A stretch of DNA of 64,000 nt from JAJPHF01 sp035293805 (GTDB taxonomy: Bacteria > Chloroflexota > UBA6077 > JAJPHF01). The position numbers were made by a program, and so were the translations under genes. The notes below the pieces were generated by a model. The model saw only the letters and a list, made by a program, of their open reading frames with translations, ran no database searches and was not told the DNA's origin. Numbering within the stretch: position 1 is the stretch's first letter; each line of letters begins with the position of its first letter. The stretch lies in contig DATGMD010000051.1 in assembly GCA_035293805.1 (NCBI GenBank), positions 1 through 64,000 on the forward strand, in the 5' to 3' direction. Positions 51,511-59,405 of the stretch are shown here, piece by piece.

Positions 51511-53064
51511 GTGTCGCAGCATCGCCCTGAGGCGCTCGCCTGTCCTAGTTGCCACCAGGTAGACCAGGTTCAAAAGGTCAGCGTGGTCCATGAAAGCGGA
51601 ATCAGTACGAACCGCTATTCAGCACAGACTGGCGGTGCCGCCTATTCCTTCGGTCGGGGTGGCGGCTGGACCGTGGGTGGCGCACAAACCTCTGGCACGG
51701 CCAGGAGCCAGACGACTCTCAGTCAAAGGCTTGCCCCTCCCGCACAACGCACCAGTACGGGCATAGACAACGGATGCCTGGCGATCTCCTGCTCGGGCTG
51801 GATGCTCCTAGTTCTCATTGCTATCGCTGCCATGTCTGGACTTAGCTCTCTTACCCATGGCGGCGCGGGCGGTGTTGGTGGTGCTCTTGTAGGGATAGGT
51901 GCAGCAGCTTTTCTTGGATTGTTGTTCACACGTCGAGAGTTCTCTGTTACGCGTAACACACTGAGAGGTATCGACACGCGACGGAGGGAAGCTCTATACA
52001 AAAGTTGGCAATCGGCTAGGGAGCGGTGGCAGCGGCTATACTACTGTCACCGATGCGATCAAGTATTTTTCCCAGGTGAAACGCTATCAACACCAGCGTC
52101 TCAGATGGAGTCGCTCCTATATCAATCTGATGAGCATGTCCTTGGCACCATTACACCGTCGAAAGCTAGATCTATGGAGTGGGAATGGTGGATGGACAGT
52201 GTAACAACAAAGGAGGAGCACGATTTCTTCAGGAGAACCCCGCAGGAATTTCACGCGTGGCGTGCGAACTTGCTTCGCGCATTCGAACGCGATGACGCCG
52301 CTGCTAGGGGTGAGGAGTTACTGTATAGCGGGGATGCGGCAATGCTGAACGATGGGCACGTAACTGATGGTAGACTCCGTATCATGAACCACAATGTCAT
52401 CTTCTTGCACTATCCTTTCGCGAAAGATAGTCGCCTGACAAGGATCAGTCTCGGTGATATATCTGCTGTGTCTGCTCCCACCCCGCAGCAAATGGATGTA
52501 GTAGAGAAACACAACGTCCATTACCGTGATTATGCTGTGATCCACACCCTTTCTGGGAAGGACTACGTCATTGCAACTCTGCCAAGCGGACGAGATATAG
52601 CGCCCGTCATTCGGGCGGCATCGAATGAATACAAGAAGAATGGCCCACCTCCAAAAACACCAGCTCCGACATCAGCGGAGAATCCGTTTTTATCACGAAG
52701 TGTTCTTGAGATAAAGCAGCGCCAAGCCGAGAGACGAGCCGAGCTTGGGATACCCATGCCACCATATCAGGAGTCGACGCCAACAGGCGAGGGCGAGGTA
52801 TCAGTTAGCAGGCAAGGCGAGTCAGCAACGCCATCGCCTCATACTCAGGAAGAAACAGATGCAGCGTTCCGTCTGCGCTATCAGCGCGTTACGGTCCTTC
52901 AGCAGCCAGTGATTGGAAGCGCAGCCGTTGGCGAATTGGGGCGTGGTGAACTGTTCGAGGTTCTGGAAATTATCGGCGACTTCTACAGGGTCAGATTGAC
53001 AAGCGGTGTGATTGGCTTTGTAGATGCTCGTAATCTTGAGGAAGTCCGCAGACCCCTTGAGTAA
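51511..53064 (+). CDS. Zinc-ribbon membrane protein with C-terminal SH3-like domain, function unknown
   Basis: The 517-residue protein starts with a zinc-ribbon half (CPSCHQ, residues 11-14), has two hydrophobic segments (about 95-140), and a second CHRCD pair near residue 178 that could complete the ribbon. A middle region (residues 270-370: LLYSGDAAMLNDGHVTDGRL, then the RITRIS-like core SRLTRISLGDISAV) resembles a PH/GRAM-type short domain, and the last 70 residues (VTVLQQPVIGSAAVGELGRG, FEVLEIIGDFYRVRLTSGVI) look like a bacterial SH3 domain. GTG 51511 follows GGAGG. Base composition is clearly poorer in GC than the primase gene. Cargo candidate: possible sensor or anti-phage protein. Nothing is known for certain. 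Confidence 0.6.
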   Translation: MSQHRPEALACPSCHQVDQVQKVSVVHESGISTNRYSAQTGGAAYSFGRGGGWTVGGAQTSGTARSQTTLSQRLAPPAQRTSTGIDNGCLAISCSGWMLLVLIAIAAMSGLSSLTHGGAGGVGGALVGIGAAAFLGLLFTRREFSVTRNTLRGIDTRRREALYKSWQSARERWQRLYYCHRCDQVFFPGETLSTPASQMESLLYQSDEHVLGTITPSKARSMEWEWWMDSVTTKEEHDFFRRTPQEFHAWRANLLRAFERDDAAARGEELLYSGDAAMLNDGHVTDGRLRIMNHNVIFLHYPFAKDSRLTRISLGDISAVSAPTPQQMDVVEKHNVHYRDYAVIHTLSGKDYVIATLPSGRDIAPVIRAASNEYKKNGPPPKTPAPTSAENPFLSRSVLEIKQRQAERRAELGIPMPPYQESTPTGEGEVSVSRQGESATPSPHTQEETDAAFRLRYQRVTVLQQPVIGSAAVGELGRGELFEVLEIIGDFYRVRLTSGVIGFVDARNLEEVRRPLE

Positions 53065-53130
53065 TACTGACGAGGCATATCCAGCCCGCAAGTAGTCGAC
53101 GACGTTCGTGGGCGGGGACCCGAACGCGTT

Positions 53131-54312
53131 CTAGACTGCCTTACGCAGCCACACGCTACCGTACCCGCGAAGTAGACGAAATTGCTCCGAGTACTCCTCG
53201 GGCAACGTCGCCGCCAGGTGATCCTTGAGCGCGGGATGGAATTGTCGACTCGTCCCCTGGAACACGGCATCACGCTGACGGTCAAACGCCTCGACAGGTC
53301 CATGCACCTGCTCCAGCGCCCGCAACCACCGCTCGACGGCTGGATGCCGCTCGCCGTGCTCATCGAATTCCTGGTCGGTATCCTGGTTGAAGCCAGGGAT
53401 CGCATACCGCACGAACGGGCCTGCGGACTCGTCCCGTGGGTGCAGCGGCGTCGCACTGGCACGGAACCGAACGTTGAGCGGATTGATCGCTCGGAGCAGC
53501 GGGACGAGATGCTGCATCGAGTCGCGCTTGGCGTCCTCGATTGTAGGGACCAGGTCTTGCAGTTTCGAATTACAGGCAGGGTGGATTAGTCGCAGATTCT
53601 GGCTCGACAGGCTCAGGAAGGGAAAAGCCCTCGCGGGTATCCAGTGGTCCACAGCAAGCTCCTCATGGGGTTGGAATCGCTCGCCGCAGCCATGACAAAT
53701 ACCGCTCGCGGAGTTCTTGACAATCTGCCCACCATCATACTGGGTCGGCTCAGCGCCCAGTGCTCGTGCTCGTCTCGCGTAAGAGCGTTGTCGTGGTGGC
53801 GGGACATCGGGGGACAACGGGATGACGTTGCCGAAGATCGTCTCGTGCCGCATGCCGCCCACGGTGCCATCACCCCGCATGACTACACGCAGGCCGCGCT
53901 TGGCAGCCTGGGGAATTGGTCGCTGGAGTACCAGACGACGCGGCCTCGTCGCACGTGGGTGAACCTCAACAGGCGCTGATCGGGCCTTCCTGATCCTCTG
54001 GTCACAATCCTTGCAGTACGCCTCGGGCTTGCCATCCTGGCTCCAGCGGATGCCGTGAGAGATCGCTGTAACCGCGTGTCCACGCTTACAAGCCGACGTG
54101 TCTTTACTGTCGTGCCGCAAAATCGCCTGCACAGCCATCAGGTGGTGCGCGTGACACTCGGCGCACTCGGGCGAACCCGTAGCATCCCACATCAGCACAT
54201 CGGTCGGCTCGCCTTTGGCGTCGAGTAGTTCATGGCCGTGTTCGCAGAAAGGTTCTCGTGGAAGACATAAACACTCTGGTGGGTGGCCGTCGTGCTCTGT
54301 GCAAAATCGCAT
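53131..54312 (-). CDS. HNH endonuclease with N-terminal Cys clusters
   Basis: A 393-residue protein: an N-terminal Cys/His-rich region (MRFCTEHDGHPPECLCLPRE, PECAECHAHH, SACKRGHAVT, AYCKDCDQRI), a proline/arginine-rich middle and an HNH-type domain GICHGCGERFQPHEELAVDH, WIPARAFPFLSLSSQNLRLI and HPACNSKLQD. The first residues and zinc knuckles suggest DNA binding. ATG 54312 is preceded by GGAG and by a TATAAT-like box overlapping it. It faces the upstream zinc-ribbon gene convergently. Typical of satellite or phage homing nucleases. Confidence 0.8.
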   Translation of the reverse strand: MRFCTEHDGHPPECLCLPREPFCEHGHELLDAKGEPTDVLMWDATGSPECAECHAHHLMAVQAILRHDSKDTSACKRGHAVTAISHGIRWSQDGKPEAYCKDCDQRIRKARSAPVEVHPRATRPRRLVLQRPIPQAAKRGLRVVMRGDGTVGGMRHETIFGNVIPLSPDVPPPRQRSYARRARALGAEPTQYDGGQIVKNSASGICHGCGERFQPHEELAVDHWIPARAFPFLSLSSQNLRLIHPACNSKLQDLVPTIEDAKRDSMQHLVPLLRAINPLNVRFRASATPLHPRDESAGPFVRYAIPGFNQDTDQEFDEHGERHPAVERWLRALEQVHGPVEAFDRQRDAVFQGTSRQFHPALKDHLAATLPEEYSEQFRLLRGYGSVWLRKAV

Positions 54313-54351
54313 TATAATACTCCGTAACTATCGATTTCGTGTAGCTAATAG

Positions 54352-54381
54352 GGGTAGGCATCGCCTGGACGACGCCTACCC
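54352..54381 (-). terminator. Hairpin between integrase and HNH genes
   Basis: GGGTAGGC (54352-54359) and GCCTACCC (54374-54381) form an 8-bp stem within an AT-rich sequence. It lies downstream of the integrase and upstream of the HNH gene, both on the minus strand, so it would end integrase transcripts. Confidence 0.6.
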
Positions 54382-54494
54382 TTATCATTTACTATTGTAT
54401 CGCGCTCTACTGGTCCTCGTAGGACAGCATCTCATCTAGCGCCCGAGCAAGCTTCTGCCCGCTGCCATTCCGCGCGTGCGAGCAGAATTCCCGT

Positions 54495-55613
54495 CTAGCC
54501 CAACATCTGATCCAGTCGTCGCGCCATCTCGCCGCTGGTCGCGTTGAGTAGGTGCATGTATACATCCAGCGTCACGGATGCGCGGCTGTGTCCGAGGAAG
54601 TGCTGAACCTGCTTGATGTCCGCGCCTGCCGCGAACAGGAGTGAGGCGCACTGGTGACGCAGTTGGTGAACGGTCAGACGTGGTACGGCTGCACGCGCGC
54701 AGAGCCGATCCAGCGTGTCCTTCAGGCGGTTCGGTGTCGGCACCGTGCCCACGCGGCTGGTGACGATCCTGCCCTCGGTGGGCTGCCAGTCATGACCTGC
54801 CTTGAATCGGTCTTGGTCCTGCTGCTCGCGGAGCCGTGCGAGCGCCTCGCGTGCGGGCTGCGGCAATGGCAACACTCGTCGGCCCGCTCGGCTTTTAGGC
54901 GTCCCCCAGGTTGGAACACCCCCCACCCATGTCAGCGCGCGGTCTACAGTTATGGTTCCCTGCTCCGTGGACAGTGAGTCCCAACGCAGGCCGAGCAATT
55001 CACTTTCACGGAGTCCCAGGGCGAGCGCCAGGACCAGGGCAGGTGCATATCGGTCCGCACTAGACTGTGCCGTGTTCACGAAGGCGCGTACCTCGTCCAG
55101 GCTCCAGATTCGCGGCTCCTGGTGCTCCTGGCGCGGCGGCTTCACGTCATCAGCCACGTTGCGCGGGACCAGCCGCCAACGGACCGCCTCTGTCAACGCT
55201 CGGTGTAGTACGGCGTGGATGATCTGGACACGGCGCGGCGAGAGTCCCTGCTGCCGCTTGGCCTGGTACAGGCGGACGATGTGCTGCGCCGCGAGCTTCT
55301 GGAGGGCGAGGGCGCCGACTTCGGGAACGAGATGACAGCGGACGACGACACGGTAGCCGTAAAGCGTGGATGGCTTACAGGTAAGGCTTGCGGCGTCGAG
55401 CCACTGCTGCATGAAGTCCTTGACCGTCAGGCGTGACGCCCCGACTAGGGTACCCGTGGATGCTGCCTGTTGGAGTGCAGCGAGCTTCTCCGCGACCTCC
55501 CGTCGAGTCTTAGCATAGACTACCCGACGCTTGCCGCTCGTGGAGACTGCGGCCACCCAGTAACCATCGGACCGCTGGTAGATACTGCCTTCGGAGTTGC
55601 CACGTCGAGCCAT
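54495..55613 (-). CDS. int: Tyrosine recombinase/integrase
   Basis: The 372-residue protein has an N-terminal arm-binding/SAM-like part (GSIYQRSDGYWVAAVSTSGK) and a catalytic domain with Arg in LALGLRESELLGLRW, Lys in TPKSRAGRRVLPLP, HxxR in LTVHQLRHQCASLL, the second His in FLGHSRASVTL and the nucleophilic Tyr in DVYMHLLNAT. It should catalyse site-specific integration at tRNA-Cys. It lies about 90 bp from the right repeat with arm-type heptamers in between, the normal arrangement for an int-att cassette. Confidence 0.95.
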   Translation of the reverse strand: MARRGNSEGSIYQRSDGYWVAAVSTSGKRRVVYAKTRREVAEKLAALQQAASTGTLVGASRLTVKDFMQQWLDAASLTCKPSTLYGYRVVVRCHLVPEVGALALQKLAAQHIVRLYQAKRQQGLSPRRVQIIHAVLHRALTEAVRWRLVPRNVADDVKPPRQEHQEPRIWSLDEVRAFVNTAQSSADRYAPALVLALALGLRESELLGLRWDSLSTEQGTITVDRALTWVGGVPTWGTPKSRAGRRVLPLPQPAREALARLREQQDQDRFKAGHDWQPTEGRIVTSRVGTVPTPNRLKDTLDRLCARAAVPRLTVHQLRHQCASLLFAAGADIKQVQHFLGHSRASVTLDVYMHLLNATSGEMARRLDQMLG

Positions 55614-55638
55614 AGGGTGTCTCCTACGGCTCTGGTGC

Positions 55639-55656
55639 TGCTACAGGATTGCTACA
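55639..55656 (+). promoter_or_regulatory. Putative integrase arm-type sites beside attR
   Basis: TGCTACA at 55639-55645 and 55650-55656, an 11-bp period, in the same orientation as the pair beside attL. The repeats lie in the integrase leader, so binding could also regulate int. Confidence 0.6.
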
Positions 55657-55704
55657 GGAGGCTCAAATCTGGCGGTAGCACTGGAGAAATGACGGGCGAG
55701 GAGC

Positions 55705-55779
55705 TTTGCAGACCCTCGCCTTACCACTTGGCCACGCCCCCGTGGACAGAGCGACGCTGGGGGCCACCACGGCGCCGCG
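55705..55779. repeat. attR: 75-bp direct repeat with 5' half of tRNA-Cys
   Basis: Identical to 46658-46732. It holds the 5' half of tRNA-Cys up to the anticodon loop and its upstream flank, with no 3' half following, so this tRNA copy is non-functional. Confidence 0.93.
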
Positions 55780-55786
55780 GCCGGGG

Positions 55787-55858
55787 AGCGGAAGACGGGA
55801 TTCGAACCCGCGACCCTCTCCTTGGCAAGGAGATGCTCTACCACTGAGCCACTTCCGC
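55787..55858 (-). tRNA. tRNA-Gly (GCC)
   Basis: Minus strand: acceptor arms GCGGAAG/CTTCCGC (55852-55858 and 55788-55794), D-arm GCTCAGTGGTAGAGC, anticodon stem-loop TCTCC-TTGCCAA-GGAGA with anticodon GCC, and T-arm GGTTCGAATCC. CCA is not encoded. It was the upstream neighbour of tRNA-Cys before the element arrived. Confidence 0.95.
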
Positions 55859-55926
55859 ATCGCGGGGAGTTGCCCCGCGCAGCACAGTATACGCTATCCC
55901 CCGCCGACCTTCAAGACCTATTCTCC

Positions 55927-57024
55927 TTATCGCAGCCCGCGCTCGCGCAGCACCTCGTTCAGCAGCGTGAAGTCCGTTACGTCCGCCGGGCTGTACTCCC
56001 GCTCGATGCCCGCCGCCGCCCGCTCCGCGTCGATCACCGCTTGCAGCTCCGCATCGCTAACCGTCAGGTCCGGGCTCAGCGCCGGGATCAGCGCGTCGAT
56101 CTGCGCCCGCGCCGCCCGCTCGTCGATGCCCACCCAGTCCGCCAGCACCCGCGCCGCCTCGTCCGGCTGGCTCCGCACGAACGTCACCGCATCCAATAGC
56201 GCCCGCAGCGCCCGCTTCACCTGCTCCGGTTGCTCCGCCAGCTTGCGCTCCGACACCGCCAGCCCGTTCTCCGGCATGTCCAGCACGTCGGCCACCCGCA
56301 CCACCGGCCGCAGCCCCAGCTCCTGCGCCTTCAGCACGTCCCCGCCCGCGAACAGCCCCCCCTCGGCGTGCCCGCTCTGAATCGCCGCCCACCGCGCCGG
56401 CACGTCGCCCGCGTTCAGAATCGTCACGTCCTGGTCCGGGTCCAGCCCGTAGAAGCTCAGCACCCGCCGCAGCACTTGCGTGTCGCTCCCTGCCGGCGAC
56501 GAGCCCGTCAGCGTCTTGCCGCGCAGGTCGCCGATCGACGTGTACTGCGGCAACGCCACCAGATACCGCGTCGAGTGCCCGACCACCGCCGCCGTGCCGA
56601 CCATCGGCAGCCCCGCCAGTCGCTGCCGGATGGCCGCGGGCAGCTGGCCCGAGAAGTCCACGTCGCCCGTGGCGACCGCCGCCGCCTCCACGTTGCTGCT
56701 GGTGACCACCACCTCCGTGTCCAGCCCCTGCGCCAGGAACAGCCCCTTCACCTCCGCTAGCTTGTGCGGCAGGAACACCGACGACGTCGTCGACACTAGC
56801 AGCGTCGTGTGCTCCGGCGCGGCGGCGGGCGCGGCCGTCGGTGCAGCAGACGCGGCCTGGCGGGCCGGCGCCGCGGCCGCGCCCGCCGCCCCCGCCGCCG
56901 CCTCGCCCGCTGGCGCCGCCTCCCCGCTCGCGGCCGGCCGCGCCGGCGCCGCGCAGGCGACGAGCGCGGCCGCAAGCAGCAGGCCCACGAGCGCGCGCGG
57001 TCCGGACTGGCCCGAAGCCCCCAT
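55927..57024 (-). CDS. ABC transporter substrate-binding lipoprotein, NMT1/SsuA-like
   Basis: A 365-residue lipoprotein: ATG 57024 (GGGAGG upstream), signal peptide ending LVAC, a long Ala/Pro tether, then SSVFLPHKLAEVKGLFLAQG, VATGDVDFSGQLPAAIRQRL, IGDLRGKTLTGSSPAGSDTQ, GHAEGGLFAGGDVLKAQELG and an RALLDAVTFVRSQP tail. No transporter core is adjacent. It is the third gene of a minus-strand trio beginning with another NMT1-type protein at 59067. Confidence 0.87.
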   Translation of the reverse strand: MGASGQSGPRALVGLLLAAALVACAAPARPAASGEAAPAGEAAAGAAGAAAAPARQAASAAPTAAPAAAPEHTTLLVSTTSSVFLPHKLAEVKGLFLAQGLDTEVVVTSSNVEAAAVATGDVDFSGQLPAAIRQRLAGLPMVGTAAVVGHSTRYLVALPQYTSIGDLRGKTLTGSSPAGSDTQVLRRVLSFYGLDPDQDVTILNAGDVPARWAAIQSGHAEGGLFAGGDVLKAQELGLRPVVRVADVLDMPENGLAVSERKLAEQPEQVKRALRALLDAVTFVRSQPDEAARVLADWVGIDERAARAQIDALIPALSPDLTVSDAELQAVIDAERAAAGIEREYSPADVTDFTLLNEVLRERGLR

Positions 57025-57144
57025 GGCGACCTCCCTCTCCCCCCGCCGCGCTCCGCGCCGGGGCCGGCATCCGCGCTTCGACCTGCCGCTCGCGGCCGGC
57101 AGCCACCCGCCGCCGGCCGATGGCTCCCCGCTCCCCACCGCTCG

Positions 57145-57888
57145 CTAGGCGCCGCGCAGCGTCTCCATCAGCCGCCCGTACCCGCGCGGCGGGTCGCCCA
57201 CGCCGATCAGCCGCAGGCAGTGCCACATCATCGCCGTCACGCCCGCGACCACCGGCTTGCGCAGGTCCGTCTCCAGCGCCTCCACGATGTCCACCACCGG
57301 CCAGCGCGGGCACGCGATGTACACGCCGTCCACGTCCGGCGTCTCGCGCACGAGCGCGCGGGCCATCTGGTACGGCGTCGCGGCCGACTGCCTGGCGATG
57401 TCCACGTTGCGCGGCAGCCCCAGCCCCCGCGTCGCCACCACCGTCACGCCGACCGCTGCCAGATACGCGCGGATCTCCTCGTTGCGCGCCTCCACGAACG
57501 GCGAGACGACCACCACCCGCCGCAGCCCCAGCGCGTCCAGCGCCTCCACCACCGCGCGGTTGGCCGTCGTGCAGGGCAGCCCGCTCGCCTCGCGCAGCGC
57601 CCCCAGCAGCGCGTCGTCCGCCGCCGGGCCCTGCCGCGCCGTGGCCGGCGCCCCGCCCGCCACGATCACGTCCACCTCCTCGGCGGCCAGGCGCCGCGCC
57701 GCGTCCACCATCAGCCGCCCCGCCTGGTCCAGCTCGTCCGGCGCCATGCGCTGCACCGGCTGGCTGATGCTCAGCCCCACGTGCAGCACCCCCGGCGGCA
57801 GCAGCTTGCGGCACTCCTCCGCCGACGTGTCCAGCAGCGCCGGCGAGATGTGCCCCACCCGCGCCCGCCAGCCGTACTGCGTGCTCAT
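57145..57888 (-). CDS. Asp/Glu racemase superfamily protein (maleate isomerase/arylmalonate decarboxylase type)
   Basis: The 247-residue protein has the Asp/Glu/hydantoin racemase fold: YGWRARVGHISPALLDTSAE, VDVIVAGGAPATARQG, RRVVVVSPFVEARNEEIRAY, VDGVYIACPRWPVVDIVEAL and KPVVAGVTAMMWHCLRLIGV. Racemases of this family use two cysteines; here the first (GGAPA) is replaced and only the second (IACPRW) remains, as in arylmalonate decarboxylase (Gly74/Cys188). A decarboxylase or isomerase acting through one cysteine is therefore likelier than a racemase. It sits between two binding-protein genes on one strand. Confidence 0.82.
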   Translation of the reverse strand: MSTQYGWRARVGHISPALLDTSAEECRKLLPPGVLHVGLSISQPVQRMAPDELDQAGRLMVDAARRLAAEEVDVIVAGGAPATARQGPAADDALLGALREASGLPCTTANRAVVEALDALGLRRVVVVSPFVEARNEEIRAYLAAVGVTVVATRGLGLPRNVDIARQSAATPYQMARALVRETPDVDGVYIACPRWPVVDIVEALETDLRKPVVAGVTAMMWHCLRLIGVGDPPRGYGRLMETLRGA

Positions 57889-57891
57889 GCG

Positions 57892-59067
57892 CTAACTCCC
57901 GTATAGCCGCTCGATCAGCCCGTCGCGCACCAGCTCGTCCATGAAGCGGTTGTCCACAAAGCTCTCGGCCCGCACCCCGGCGGCCGCCGGAATCGTCGCC
58001 GCCAGGCCGTCGATGTCCACCTGCATGCCCGGCACCGTGGCGTACGGCACCCGCTCGAAGTAGGTGTTCGCGTACGCCTGCCAGGTCTCCTCTAGGATGG
58101 TCGGGTCGCTGAGCTTCGTGAAGCGGGCTAGCGAGTCGATGGCGGCCGCCTTGTCGGTCTTGAAGCGGTGGATCGCCTCGACGTGCGACTTCAGCACCGC
58201 GCGCACCGCGTCCGGATGCTCCTCCACGTAGTGACGCGTGCTCATCACGCCGTTGTGCTGGTACTCCAGCCCCAGCTTCCCCAGGTCCAGCACGACGTGG
58301 TACCCCTGCTGCGTGGCGTTCACCACCGTCGGGTGCGACATCATGCCCGCGTCGACCGCCCCCGCCGCCAGCCCCGTCAGGATCTCCGGAATGCCGGCCA
58401 TCTGCACCATCGTCACGTCGACGTCCGGCTCCAGCCCGTAGTGCCGCAGCACGTACCGCGCGTTGAAGTCGCTGGAGGTGCCCAGCCGCGTGATGCCCAA
58501 CCGCTTGCCGCGCAGGTCCTCGACCCGTTCGATGCCCGGTCCCGCCACCAGCGAGAAGATCATCGTGTTCACGCCGCCAGCCAGCATCACCACGTCGGCC
58601 CCGCTGAGATCGGCGGTCACGAGCGACGGCGCGGTGTTGTAGGCGAAGTCCAGCTCGCCCGCCAGCAGCGCCTGCACCGCCAGCGGTCCGGTGCCCACGC
58701 TGATGAGGTCGACGACCAGCCCGTTCTGCTCGTAGATGCCCGTGTCGCGCGCCAGATACGGCGGCGCCAGCGCGGCGGCCACCGCCGTCGTCCCGATCCG
58801 CACCTTCAGCGGCGCCGCCGGGCTCGCCGCCACGCGCCCAGCCGCGCTCCCGGTGCTCCCCGCGGCGCCAGCGGCCGTCCCCGCGCCGCCCCTCGCCTCG
58901 CCCGCGCCTCCCGCGGCCCCGGCCGCGGTCCCCGCCGCCGCGCTCCCCCCAGCGCCGGCGGCTTGCCGCGGCGCCGCACCCGGCCCGCAACTGACCAGCG
59001 CCAGCAGCGCCAGCCCCGCCAGCAGTCTCGCCACCCGGATGCTGGACTTTGCGCCACCCTGGGCCAT
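57892..59067 (-). CDS. ABC transporter substrate-binding lipoprotein, NMT1/SsuA-like
   Basis: A 391-residue lipoprotein: ATG 59067, signal peptide with lipobox LVSC, an exceptionally Ala/Gly-rich tether of about 70 residues, and AALAPPYLARDTGIYEQNGL, LLAGELDFAYNTAPSLVTAD, VEDLRGKRLGITRLGTSSDF and a C-terminal MQVDIDGLAATI. The racemase-family gene begins three bases downstream, so the binding protein, enzyme and second binding protein probably form one operon that handles a shared ligand. Confidence 0.87.
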   Translation of the reverse strand: MAQGGAKSSIRVARLLAGLALLALVSCGPGAAPRQAAGAGGSAAAGTAAGAAGGAGEARGGAGTAAGAAGSTGSAAGRVAASPAAPLKVRIGTTAVAAALAPPYLARDTGIYEQNGLVVDLISVGTGPLAVQALLAGELDFAYNTAPSLVTADLSGADVVMLAGGVNTMIFSLVAGPGIERVEDLRGKRLGITRLGTSSDFNARYVLRHYGLEPDVDVTMVQMAGIPEILTGLAAGAVDAGMMSHPTVVNATQQGYHVVLDLGKLGLEYQHNGVMSTRHYVEEHPDAVRAVLKSHVEAIHRFKTDKAAAIDSLARFTKLSDPTILEETWQAYANTYFERVPYATVPGMQVDIDGLAATIPAAAGVRAESFVDNRFMDELVRDGLIERLYGS

Positions 59068-59280
59068 CGCGCCCTCGCTCCCTCGCCGCCCGTCCGGGCA
59101 CGCTCTCCCCCGAGAGCGCCCCGGCGGCCGGCAGCGTGTTGGCGCGATTATAGGCGCGGCCGTCCTGCCGCTCAACTCCGCGCCCGACCAGGCGCAACGC
59201 GCGATCGGCCACTGGAGCCCTACCTGTCCGTGCCCGGGTCGTCTACCTGCGCGCCGGCGTGGGTGGTGACTAGACGCAAA

Positions 59281-59316
59281 GCGGCCCGCCCCGGCCAGAT
59301 CGGCGGGGCGGGCCGC
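59281..59316. terminator. 13-bp perfect hairpin upstream of the binding-protein operon
   Basis: GCGGCCCGCCCCG (59281-59293) and CGGGGCGGGCCGC (59304-59316) form a GC stem with a ten-base loop. It lies in the 338-bp gap (59068-59405) between leuD and the next operon; the only other structure there is the hairpin at 59356-59388. Confidence 0.55.
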
Positions 59317-59355
59317 GGGCGCTGCGTTATGCGCCTAAACGGGCGGCCCAGGTTG

Positions 59356-59388
59356 GTGCGTAGGTTTGGCGAAGCCAAACCTACGCAC
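59356..59388 (-). terminator. 15-bp perfect hairpin after leuD
   Basis: GTGCGTAGGTTTGGC (59356-59370) and its complement (59374-59388) enclose a three-base loop, 17 bp beyond the leuD stop. It is placed to end the leuD transcript, though without a U-tract. Confidence 0.65.
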
Positions 59389-59405
59389 TATCCCTGGCTG
59401 AGTGC

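Larger units (their letters stand above)
46658..55779. mobile_element. Integrative element in tRNA-Cys, about 9 kb, P4-like
   Basis: The element is bounded by 75-bp perfect direct repeats (46658-46732 and 55705-55779), giving a 9,047-bp unit. It contains a terminal tyrosine integrase beside the right repeat, a P4-type primase-helicase, two HNH nucleases and unrecognised genes, and is visibly poorer in GC than the host genes. Integration is into the anticodon loop of tRNA-Cys, in tandem with tRNA-Gly. Capsid, terminase and conjugation genes are absent, so it is a satellite or plasmid-like integrative mobilisable element. Confidence 0.92.

Noticed and set aside
56057..59212. An open frame of about 1,050 codons on the minus strand across two binding-protein genes and the racemase-family gene
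   Set aside because: It has no family signature and is a Gly/Arg/Ala-rich frame created by high GC. The real genes have signal peptides, motifs and correct spacing.
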